Shown one piece after another: positions 30,123-37,013 of a stretch of 40,812 bases of DNA. Source of the DNA: Deltaproteobacteria bacterium. GTDB taxonomy: Bacteria; Desulfobacterota; BSN033; UBA1163. Positions within the stretch are counted from its first letter, which is position 1; every line of letters begins with the position of its first letter. A model generated the notes under the pieces. It searched no databases and had not been told where the DNA came from. It saw only the letters and a list, made by a program, of their open reading frames with translations. Both the position numbers and the translations under genes were made by a program. The stretch spans positions 1 to 40,812 of the forward strand of contig JAGVBT010000134.1 of the NCBI GenBank assembly GCA_020059605.1. Direction: 5' to 3'.

Positions 30123-30554
30123 TTACTGATTGATCACCAAAACAGGGCACTTTGGCCTGTAGATGGCATGGGCGCATAGCCCAAAATTCTCATAGCTCTC
30201 GCTCCAGATTCTAAGAAATCGACCCTGAAGGATGATTAGGTCCTGATCCCCATTTTCGATTTCGTCAAGGATTCGTTCCCAATCGGGTGTAGTAACGAAC
30301 TGGAAGCTACAAGGGATGTCCATCCATGTAAAAAGATTTTTTGCCGACTCCAAAATTTCTTTTTCCTCTTGCATCAATAAGAACAAAGCATTAGGGCCCA
30401 AAGGATCAGCTTTTTTTTCGGAAAGAACAGATAAAAATGAAAGAAAGAAAACCCGTAGGCCCGGTCGGTCTTTTTCGAGCACCCCAAGAGCATCCAATAT
30501 TGGCGCCAGAGCCCTGCTGGAAGCGTCAGCGACAACTAAAATTTTAGATGCCAT
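30123..30554 (-). CDS. Universal-stress-protein-like protein (paralog 2)
   Basis: A 143-residue paralog of the protein at 28165-28632. It begins MASKILVVADASSRAL, has LRVFFLSFLSVLSEKKADPL, then MDIPCSFQFVTTPDW and ends CPVLVINQ. I preferred the ATG at 30554 over the in-frame ATG at 30638 because the N-terminus then lines up with paralog 1. As in that protein, the ATP-binding loop of normal UspA is missing, and LILQGRFLRIWSESYENFGLC takes its place. A sigma-54-type promoter lies about 190 bases upstream. It would be the first gene of a co-directional run that ends in pntB. Confidence 0.7.
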   Translation of the reverse strand: MASKILVVADASSRALAPILDALGVLEKDRPGLRVFFLSFLSVLSEKKADPLGPNALFLLMQEEKEILESAKNLFTWMDIPCSFQFVTTPDWERILDEIENGDQDLIILQGRFLRIWSESYENFGLCAHAIYRPKCPVLVINQ

Positions 30555-30888
30555 GCTGAAAAACGTCCTATAAAAGAACTCTTCTGTTTCCTGTCGGGTT
30601 ATCTTTCTCCCAAGACAACTTCTGTCCCAGTATTTCATTTGCTCTTAGGATATTTCTTCTGCCGGCGATCTGTACAGAAATTGCCAGCTCCGCTCCAGCC
30701 ATTGTTATAGGTCTCCCTGTCATAATCCAAAAAAGTAAGATGCGAATATGATGCCAAAAACCCAATTCAAGCATCAAAATAACATTTTGATTTAATTAGA
30801 TATTTTCCTGATGGAATTTTGAGAAAAGAACTATTTACTTGTTGGCTGGTCAAGTTTATTCGGAAAAAAGGATTGAGCAGTGGATAGT
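30555..30888. other. 334-base gap: leader of stress-like paralog 2 and 3' flank of the broken permease
   Basis: No supported gene. On the minus strand it contains the sigma-54 candidate at 30741-30756 and about 185 bases of presumed leader. A short in-frame upstream extension of the paralog 2 gene is open from 30638, but its sequence is not conserved with paralog 1. The part nearest the permease is AT-rich without an obvious hairpin. Confidence 0.4.
30741..30756 (-). promoter_or_regulatory. Candidate sigma-54 (-24/-12) promoter for the small-protein/pnt run
   Basis: The minus-strand 16-mer TGGCATCATATTCGCA has GG and GC exactly 10 bases apart, with TGGCAT at -24 and TCGCA at -12 (one mismatch in each half). 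The first downstream gene in the same direction is the universal-stress-like paralog 2. Confidence 0.45.
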
Positions 30889-32012
30889 TTAATTAAACCC
30901 TTTGATTATAAAGTGATCAAAGATTGAACAGGGTTGGTGGTTTATCAGGAAAAATTTAGGTTTGATTCCTTGAATGTAGATTTCGATCAGGGTGAGGCAG
31001 AGCGTTGCAATCAGCGGACCAGCGACCAGCCCGATCATCCCGAAGGCCTGGATGCCACCCAGAACAGAGAAGAAGAGAAGGAGAGGATGGATGTTCGTTC
31101 GAGTGCTGACGAATAGGGGCCTGAGAAAATTGTCCACCATGCCGATAAGTAAAATCCCAAGGCCCAAAAGAATGATCCCTTTCAAAAAGGCTCCCTGAAT
31201 AAATAAGAAGATGGCCGCCGGCCCCCAGATGAGGGCTGTTCCGCCCATCGGGATTAAGGAGAGGAAAGCCATGGCTGTTCCCCAGAAGATAAGAGAGGCA
31301 ACCCCTAAAATCCAGAACGATAACCCGCCTAGGATCCCCTGAATGATGGCAATCAATATTCCTCCATAGATGGTGGCAGAGACCATCTCTTTGAATCGTT
31401 GAATGATCAGTTCACTCTCCTTTGCAGGAAGAGGAACAATCTCTTTAACCCTTTTCAGGAGATGATCCCCGTCTTTAAAAAGGTAGTAAAGGGAAAGGAG
31501 GGTGAAAAAGAAGCCGACGATAAAGGTGGAAATGGACTTCAGGAGATTGGAGGTCTGATTCAAGAGAAAGGCGCTGATCTGTTGAACATTTTTTAGTAGA
31601 AAATTCATTGGGTCTGCCTGGGAGAGGTCGACATATTGCTTCACCCTTTCCAGAGCCCCTTTGAGCAGGGAGAGTTCACCGATCCGGTTTAAATAGGATT
31701 ACAACCGGCCCGTTTTAATCATCTCTTCGAGATGGTGGTAAAAATCAATCACCTCATTGGCCAGGGAGACGATCAGGAGACCGGCTGGAAGAACGATTGC
31801 CAGGACTATGAAGAGGGTCATTGCCAGGGCAGAAACAACCTTTTTTTCTTTAATAGGTGCTGGAATTTTAGGAAAAGGGGGTAAAAGGTAATGGCCAGCA
31901 GAATGGCCCAGAGGATGGGTGCTAAAAAAGGAGAGAGGACCTGGTAGAGGTAGTAAAACGAGAGAGAGGCAAGAAGAAGAATAAAGATCAGAAAAATGTG
32001 CTCTTTTTTCAT
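30889..32012 (-). pseudogene. AI-2E family permease, broken by one frameshift and one stop
   Basis: The N-terminal piece (31818-32012, MKKEHIFLIFILLLASLSFYY) and C-terminal piece (30889-31644) together make the usual multi-span AI-2E/PerM-type permease (e.g. FLRPLFVSTRTNIHPLLLFF, GGIQAFGMIGLVAGPLI). Between them the frame is lost in an A7 run near 31837-31843. One base over, the reading continues VSALAMTLFIVLAIVLPAGL and ends KTGRL followed by TAA near 31698-31700. After that stop the same frame goes on into the C-terminal piece. Two separate lesions make a pseudogene more likely than a single sequencing error. Confidence 0.75.
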
Positions 32013-32050
32013 TTTTAATTCCGCCTTTTTGCAGATGTAGGATCTGCCGT

Positions 32051-32071
32051 CTATCGTCTATCGTCTATCGT
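32051..32071. repeat. Heptamer array CTATCGT x3
   Basis: Three perfect 7-bp copies overlap the stop codon and last codons of the YhhQ-type gene. The period is the same as that of the array at 6709-6764. Confidence 0.7.
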
Positions 32072-32665
32072 CCTCAATCTATTATGCTCTCTACGGCTCC
32101 TCACCAGATAAATGAGGGGAAGGCTGACGAGGGTGATGGCCATCTTGACCACATACTGGCCCTCGATCAGGGGCCAGACCGGCATGAGGCCATAGAAAGC
32201 GAGTGCAATAAAGATCACACTGTCAACCCCTGTCGAAATGGTATTGCTCACCAACACCCTCAACCACCTGGGTCCCCGGATCCTGGATTTCCAGAGGGCA
32301 AAGATTTCGGCATCGATGAGTGAACTGATCAGGTATGCCGTTAAACTGGCAAAGACAATCCTTGGGGTGCTTCCCAGGACGCTTGCATAGGCCTCCTGTC
32401 CGGAATAAAACGAGGCTGGCGGGAGAAGAACCGTAAATTGAGCATAAGCGGCAAGGAGGATGTTGGCGATGAAAGCGGCCAGGATCACCTTGCGGGCTCC
32501 CTGTTTGCCCATCGATTCATTGATCAGGTCGATCAGCGTGAAAGTAAGGGTATAGATGAAGATGGCCGCCGGAACGACAATGCTTCCTATCTGGACAGGC
32601 TTAGAGGCGGTCACATTGGCGATCAGTTCACAGGCGATGTAGAGTCCGATAAGGATCGTGTCCAT
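32051..32665 (-). CDS. YhhQ-type queuosine precursor transporter (VUT family)
   Basis: A 204-residue membrane protein with about six spans. ASKPVQIGSIVVPAAIFIYT, LTFTLIDLINESMGKQGARK and AYLISSLIDAEIFALWKSR are typical of the YhhQ/QueT-like VUT family, which takes up queuosine precursors such as preQ0 or preQ1. The C-terminal residues RTIDDRR and the stop are encoded by three copies of the heptamer CTATCGT on the plus strand, so the tail is repeat-derived. It lies 10 bases after the uspA gene, probably in one transcript. No queuosine gene is nearby. Confidence 0.87.
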   Translation of the reverse strand: MDTILIGLYIACELIANVTASKPVQIGSIVVPAAIFIYTLTFTLIDLINESMGKQGARKVILAAFIANILLAAYAQFTVLLPPASFYSGQEAYASVLGSTPRIVFASLTAYLISSLIDAEIFALWKSRIRGPRWLRVLVSNTISTGVDSVIFIALAFYGLMPVWPLIEGQYVVKMAITLVSLPLIYLVRSRREHNRLRTIDDRR

Positions 32666-32675
32666 TCTGAGAGGA

Positions 32676-33113
32676 TCAATCCTTTGATCGGAGGAGAAGA
32701 ATGGGCGTTTCGGCCCGGGTTAAAACTTTGAGGGCAATGCTTCCCAGGACCCACCGGGAAATTCCGGACCGGCCGTGAGTGGACATCACGATCAAATCCA
32801 CCCTGTTCTCTTTGGCAAAATCGATGATCTCTACCGCCACCTGCTGGCCTGTCTTTGCCGTGGCCGAGACCTTGAGACCCTTCAGCCTTAACTCTTCCGT
32901 CAGGCTCTGAAGATACTTTTCAGCCGCCTCCTTCTGCTTTTCGTCGACAATGAGGGGTGTCACCAGTTCAGGCGATCCATAGATGGGCATAAATGGGACG
33001 ACCTGGAAGAGAATGATTTCAGAATCAAAGGTTTTGGCCAATTTCTCGGCCTGGTCTAAGGCCGATTTTGCCAACTCGGAACCATCCAATGGGACTAAAA
33101 TCTTCTTGTACAT
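32676..33113 (-). CDS. Universal stress protein A family protein
   Basis: A 145-residue UspA-type protein that, unlike the two diverged paralogs nearby, keeps the ATP-binding pattern G-x2-G-x9-G-S in STHGRSGISRWVLGSIA and the starting MYKKILVPLDGSELAKSALD. It should bind ATP and act in stress tolerance. AGGAGGTGGGGT precedes the ATG. It begins a unit with the YhhQ-type transporter. Confidence 0.93.
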   Translation of the reverse strand: MYKKILVPLDGSELAKSALDQAEKLAKTFDSEIILFQVVPFMPIYGSPELVTPLIVDEKQKEAAEKYLQSLTEELRLKGLKVSATAKTGQQVAVEIIDFAKENRVDLIVMSTHGRSGISRWVLGSIALKVLTRAETPILLLRSKD

Positions 33114-33147
33114 ACCCCACCTCCTGCAAACAGATTTTGCTTGTTAA

Positions 33148-33195
33148 CTCCCATCATTCCATTATTCCAAAATTCCATTACCCCATTGATTCAAT
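33148..33195. repeat. Degenerate octamer array (about 6 units, ATTCCATT type)
   Basis: Successive 8-bp units CTCCCATC, ATTCCATT, ATTCCAAA, ATTCCATT, ACCCCATT and GATTCAAT. The words are shared with the short array at 11101-11117. It lies in the leader of uspA. Confidence 0.7.
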
Positions 33196-33232
33196 TTATA
33201 CCAATTTTTTTTTTAAGGCAACAGAAATAAAT

Positions 33233-33294
33233 GGATGGCGGTAACCCCTCAGTTAAGGCAACATCACCCCGTAACTGAGGGGTTACGGATGGCG
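33233..33294. repeat. Perfect 15-bp inverted repeat framed by 8-bp direct repeats
   Basis: GTAACCCCTCAGTTA (33241-33255) and TAACTGAGGGGTTAC (33272-33286) are perfect complements around a 16-base loop. The 46-bp unit is immediately flanked on both sides by GGATGGCG (33233-33240 and 33287-33294). No T-run follows, so it is not a normal terminator. The flanking repeats look like a target duplication around a tiny insertion. Confidence 0.65.
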
Positions 33295-33816
33295 ACGTTA
33301 ACAGAGCGAAAAAAGCTATCGAAATTTCCAATACTTTCCTCTTTCATTATTGAAAAATTCAATTTGACACATAACATGCATTCATTCTAACATGTGGAAC
33401 GTTGTATCTTTTCCCATTCGACGTGAAAGGTAATAATGATATCATGAGGATACGCCTCAAGCCCTTTTCTCTAAAATGAAGGACCGTATCCGGTCCCAGA
33501 AGACCTAGGTTAGGTCTCCGGTTCGGTAGCAGGGAGAGAGAGAAAAAGGGTATTCTCAATATTTTGTTATCCTCTTTCTCAATAAGTTTTACCACCCATC
33601 TTTTATCTCCCTCCTGACCATTACTTATAATGAGCTTTTTAGGAAATACAAATCTCGTCAAAAGATCACGATAATGATGCCCGTATCGTTAAGGGGTTAC
33701 TTCGGGAGTCTTTGGAATCTTTTAACCGTAAACCATTTGACGCTAAGCGAAACTGGCCTCGTGACCGTAACCTTTATTTTAAAACTTAGCCCTATTTTTA
33801 GAAAGGAGGGTAATCT

Positions 33817-34911
33817 ATGACCACCGGTAAAAATTTTCTCGCGACTCGTTGGGGAATCGTCTCGGTTGGAGGACTGATCGGGATACTTGCTCCGCTCTTA
33901 CAAAAGTGGGGAAATCCTGCAAACATGGGAGTCTGTGTGGCTTGTTTCGATAGGGATATTGCAGGGGCAGTGGGGCTTCACCGGGCAGCCGTCGTTCAAT
34001 ATATGCGGCCTGAAATCATCGGCTTTGTTTTAGGGGCGCTCATTGCCGCCTATGCGTTTAAGGAATTCCGGTCGCGGGCTGGGTCCGCTCCCATTGTCCG
34101 GTTTGTCCTTGGAGCTTTTGCCATGATTGGAGCCCTGGTCTTTTTGGGTTGCCCGTGGCGGGCCGTGCTTCGTCTGGCCGGAGGTGACGGGAATGCCATC
34201 TTCGGCCTGCTCGGACTGATAGGGGGAATATGGGTAGGCACACTCTTCCTGAAAGGCGGGTACAACCTCGGGCGGTCTCAAAAAACTCATACTTCGGTTG
34301 GATGGTTGTTGCCATTGATCATGTTAGGGTTCCTTGTTCTAATGCTGATCTTTCCTCAGGTTCAGGGACAGGAAAAAAGTGGGGTGCTATTTTACAGCAT
34401 CAAAGGTCCGGGATCCATGCATGCGCCGCTTTTTGTGTCATTGATGATTGGCCTCCTGATCGGATTCCTTGCGCAGAGAAGCCGGTTCTGCACCATGGGG
34501 GCCATCCGGGATTTTGTCCTGTTTAAGCAAACCCATCTCCTTTTTGGGTTTATTGCTCTTGTCGTGGTTGCCTTCATCGTCAATCTGATATTAGGACAGT
34601 TTAATCCCGGTTTTGCAAAACAACCTGTGGCTCACACCATGAGCCTCTGGAACTTCGGTGGCATGGTCCTGGCAGGATTGGCCTTTGCCCTGGCCGGAGG
34701 TTGTCCTGGAAGGCAACTCTTCCTTGCCGGAGAAGGCGATGGGGATGCAGCGGTTTTTGTTTTAGGGATGATTGTCGGAGCCGGTTTTGCCCATAACTTC
34801 AGCCTGGCCAGCTCTCCGGATGGAGTCGGGCCCTATGGGATTCCGGCTGTGATCATCGGGCTTCTCACCTGTCTGTTTATCGGTTTTACCATGCGAAAAG
34901 AAGTCGCTTAA
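33817..34911 (+). CDS. yedE: YedE-type putative selenium transporter
   Basis: A 364-residue membrane protein of the YeeE/YedE family with two similar halves. Conserved segments are NPANMGVCVACFDRDIAG, FLGCPWRAVLRLAGGDGNA, GFLAQRSRFCTMGAIRDFVL and LAFALAGGCPGRQLFLAGEGD. Cysteines sit in each pore-like motif (e.g. CVACF, GCPWR, RFCTM, GGCPGR). YedE proteins are tied by gene neighbourhood to selenium use and are thought to import a selenium compound (known association, transport not proven). AAAGGAGGG precedes the ATG. It heads the operon with the TusA-like gene, the desulfurase, the DUF3343 gene and selD. Confidence 0.93.
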   Translation: MTTGKNFLATRWGIVSVGGLIGILAPLLQKWGNPANMGVCVACFDRDIAGAVGLHRAAVVQYMRPEIIGFVLGALIAAYAFKEFRSRAGSAPIVRFVLGAFAMIGALVFLGCPWRAVLRLAGGDGNAIFGLLGLIGGIWVGTLFLKGGYNLGRSQKTHTSVGWLLPLIMLGFLVLMLIFPQVQGQEKSGVLFYSIKGPGSMHAPLFVSLMIGLLIGFLAQRSRFCTMGAIRDFVLFKQTHLLFGFIALVVVAFIVNLILGQFNPGFAKQPVAHTMSLWNFGGMVLAGLAFALAGGCPGRQLFLAGEGDGDAAVFVLGMIVGAGFAHNFSLASSPDGVGPYGIPAVIIGLLTCLFIGFTMRKEVA

Positions 34912-34912
34912 A

Positions 34913-35021
34913 AACTAACCTCCTTATCTCCCTCTCCCCTTGTCGGAGAGGGTGGGGGTGAGGGGTAAAACAGGCTATTCACCCCCACCTTAATCCTCCC
35001 CCATCGAGGGGGAGGTTAGTT
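34913..35021. repeat. GC-rich intergenic palindromic repeat, copy 1
   Basis: Outer arms AACTAACCTCC (34913-34923) and GGAGGTTAGTT (35011-35021) are perfect complements. Inside are two further stems, CCTCTCC/GGAGAGG (34931-34951) and CCTCCCCC/GGGGGAGG (34995-35015), plus complementary GGTGGGGGTG and CACCCCCACC. It lies between yedE and the TusA-like gene. The same element type recurs at 36511-36607. Confidence 0.75.
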
Positions 35022-35087
35022 CTTAGTTTTTATCGTTCGAGGATGTCATACCCGTCATGAAAAATTTGTTAAATAGGAGGGACAAAA

Positions 35088-35303
35088 ATGAGCAATGTCG
35101 TTGATGCCCGCGGGCTTTCGTGCCCACAGCCGGTTCTGCTGGCTCTGAATGAGATTAAAAAGATCAATAAGGGAGAGATTGTCATCCTCGTGGATACGGA
35201 CACTTCCAAAGAGAATGTTTCCCGTGCCGCAACCACGCAGGGGTGGGATGTGGAAGTTGAGAAGGTTGAAGAAAAGTATCGTCTTGTCTTAAAAAAGGAT
35301 TAA
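35088..35303 (+). CDS. TusA/SirA-like sulfur or selenium carrier protein
   Basis: A 71-residue TusA-fold protein. The persulfide-carrying Cys12 lies in the family motif DARGLSCPQPVLLAL (CPxP). The rest (GEIVILVDTDTSKENVSRAA, GWDVEVEKVEEKYRLVL) fits the two-layer fold and resembles the N-terminal half of YedF, the selenium-linked form. It lies 2 bases before the desulfurase gene and could accept selenium or sulfur from it. A good ribosome site (AGGAGGGAC) precedes the ATG. Confidence 0.92.
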   Translation: MSNVVDARGLSCPQPVLLALNEIKKINKGEIVILVDTDTSKENVSRAATTQGWDVEVEKVEEKYRLVLKKD

Positions 35304-35305
35304 CA

Positions 35306-36451
35306 ATGATCTACTTTGATAATCCAGCCACCTCGTGGCCAAAGCCTCCCAGGGTGAAAGAGGCGATGAATCGATTTATGGAGGAGGTAGGCGCCAACCC
35401 GGGCCGGTCCGGGCACTCTCTTTCCATCGAAGCCGCTCGAATCATCTATGAAGCGAGAGAAGCCCTTTCGGTCTTATTTCATGTCAAAGATTCCTCCAGG
35501 ATTATTTTTACGCTCAACGCCACGGAGTCGCTTAACCTGGCTGTCAAGGGTTTATTAAAACCCCTGGACCATGTGATCACGAGCAGCATGGAACATAATT
35601 CCGTGATGAGGCCGCTTCGACATTTGGAAAAGATGGGAATCGAGTTAAGTATCCTCTCCTGTTCGAAAGAAGGCATCCTCAATCCGCGAGAAGTGGAGAA
35701 GAATCTGAGACCGAATACAAAAATGATTGTCCTGAACCATGCATCAAATGTTACAGGGACCCTGCTTCCGGTCAGAGAAGTCGGTAAGGTTGCGAGAAAA
35801 TATCGTCTCCTTTTTTTGGTGGATGCCGCTCAAACGGCCGGGGCTTATCCGATTGATCTTGAACAGGATGGTATCGACCTCTTGGCCTTTACCGGGCATA
35901 AAAGCCTCTACGGGCCCCAGGGGACAGGGGGGCTGGCCATCGGGGAGAATGTCAACATTCAAGACCTGACCCCGTTAAAGCAGGGGGGGACAGGAAGCCG
36001 GTCTGAGTTTGAAGAGCAACCGGATTTCCTGCCGGACCGGTTTGAAAGCGGAACGCCCAATAGCGTTGGGATTGCCGGACTGCTTGCGGGCGTTCAATTT
36101 GTTCTGGAGAAGGGAGTGGAACAGATCCGTCAAAACGAGATCGCCTTGATTAACAAGCTGATCATGGGGTTAAAAAAAATCCCCCGGATCAAACTTTATG
36201 GGCCTGAGCGTCAGGAGGACCGGATCGCCACGCTCTCCTTCAATGTTAATGGAATATCCCCTTCCGAAGGAGCCTACCGTTTGGAAAGAGAATTCGGAAT
36301 TCTTTGCCGCCCGGGACTTCACTGTGCGCCCGCGGCCCACCATACCCTTGGGACTTTTCCGGAAGGAACGATCCGGTTTGGCCTGGGGGCATTTAACACC
36401 GAAGAGGAGGTTGAAACCGCCCTCCAAGCTGTCTCCGTGATTTGTAAATGA
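35306..36451 (+). CDS. Class V aminotransferase: cysteine desulfurase/selenocysteine lyase-like
   Basis: A 381-residue PLP enzyme of the cysteine desulfurase subfamily (TIGR01977-like). The PLP lysine is Lys199 in FTGHKSLYGPQGTGG; cofactor-contacting residues are in SSMEHNSVMRP, NHASNVTGTLLPV and FLVDAAQTAGAYPIDL. Catalytic-loop cysteines are Cys334 and Cys340 in CRPGLHCAPAAHH. Enzymes of this subfamily occur next to selD in genomes using selenium (known gene association), so it may release selenium for SelD. The start ATG is 3 bases after the TusA-like stop. Confidence 0.93.
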   Translation: MIYFDNPATSWPKPPRVKEAMNRFMEEVGANPGRSGHSLSIEAARIIYEAREALSVLFHVKDSSRIIFTLNATESLNLAVKGLLKPLDHVITSSMEHNSVMRPLRHLEKMGIELSILSCSKEGILNPREVEKNLRPNTKMIVLNHASNVTGTLLPVREVGKVARKYRLLFLVDAAQTAGAYPIDLEQDGIDLLAFTGHKSLYGPQGTGGLAIGENVNIQDLTPLKQGGTGSRSEFEEQPDFLPDRFESGTPNSVGIAGLLAGVQFVLEKGVEQIRQNEIALINKLIMGLKKIPRIKLYGPERQEDRIATLSFNVNGISPSEGAYRLEREFGILCRPGLHCAPAAHHTLGTFPEGTIRFGLGAFNTEEEVETALQAVSVICK

Positions 36452-36510
36452 AAACAAAGAGAAATATGTGGTAAAATACTAATCAAGAATATTTGAATTT
36501 CCCCTGACTT

Positions 36511-36607
36511 ACCCCTCCCCCTTCGATGGGGGAGGGTGAGGGTGGGGGTGGATGACGGGATCATGTTCCCCCTCACCTTAATCCTCTCCCCCCGAGGGGA
36601 GAGGAGG
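36511..36607. repeat. GC-rich intergenic palindromic repeat, copy 2
   Basis: A CCTCCCCC/GGGGGAGG stem, GAGGGTGGGGGTG, and then CTCACCTTAATCCTC with a CTCTCCCC/GGGGAGAG stem. The string CACCTTAATCCTC is shared with the copy at 34913-35021. It fills the gap before the DUF3343 gene. Sequences of this type are widespread between bacterial genes (general knowledge). Confidence 0.7.
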
Positions 36608-36637
36608 CACTCGGTGGTTTTTTTCTAACTAATCTTT

Positions 36638-36919
36638 ATGAAGTGTGTTTTCATATTTGAATCGATCCATCGCGTCATGAAAGCCGAGAAACTTCTCAAG
36701 GGGAAAGGGGTAAAAATAAGTCTTATTCCCGTACCGCGGGAAATCAGTTCGGATTGCGGAGTCGCCATTGAGTTGTCTGAAGAGTTAGAAAAAGAAGCTC
36801 GCCTTCTTCTTGGGAAAAATAAAGTTTGTATCCTGGAATGTTATGACAGATGTCCCGATGGGAGTTTTGAGAAAAAGAGGGAAAGCCTGCACGAGTTGGA
36901 CGCCACCCACGAACATTGA
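36638..36919 (+). CDS. DUF3343 protein, putative Se/S carrier-like
   Basis: A 93-residue protein of the DUF3343 (putative Se/S carrier) family: FIFESIHRVMKAEKLLKGKG, IPVPREISSDCGVAIEL with Cys40, and additional Cys64, Cys68 and Cys72 (CILECYDRC). The family is seen almost only next to selenium genes, and SSDCG is its conserved core (family knowledge). It is placed between the desulfurase and selD. It may hand selenium to SelD. No strong ribosome site precedes the ATG (36638). Confidence 0.85.
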   Translation: MKCVFIFESIHRVMKAEKLLKGKGVKISLIPVPREISSDCGVAIELSEELEKEARLLLGKNKVCILECYDRCPDGSFEKKRESLHELDATHEH

Positions 36920-37013
36920 ATATCGTTCTTATGTCAAGGCAAAGGTTAGGAGGCCGGTTTGGGCAAGGTGATGAGGTGAGGTGAAATCTAAATCCGAAGA
37001 ACAAAGGATAAAC

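Larger units (their letters stand above)
33114..33816. other. 703-base divergent intergenic region between uspA and yedE
   Basis: No supported gene. It holds an octamer array (33148-33195), a T10 tract (33205-33214), a perfect hairpin with flanking direct repeats (33233-33294), and two weak promoter-like pairs: TTGCCT/TATAAA on the minus strand (33216-33221 and 33195-33200, spacer only 15) for uspA, and TTGACA/TAACAT on the plus strand (33364-33369 and 33388-33393). A 100-codon minus-strand frame at 33359-33661 has no family resemblance and no good ribosome site. The yedE ribosome site AAAGGAGGG lies at about 33800. Confidence 0.45.

Noticed and set aside
33359..33661. 100-codon minus-strand frame in the uspA-yedE gap.
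   Set aside because: No recognisable domain and no convincing ribosome site. I could not support it as a gene.
34913..36607. GC-rich clustered hairpins as a CRISPR array or attenuators of the selenium operon.
   Set aside because: No regular spacer-repeat pattern. The same sequence type is a common dispersed intergenic repeat, so a special role in selenium control is not supported.
36919..36960. TGA ending the DUF3343 gene as a second selenocysteine codon.
   Set aside because: The frame beyond runs into TAG within about ten codons without conserved residues, and the protein already has the family's usual length.
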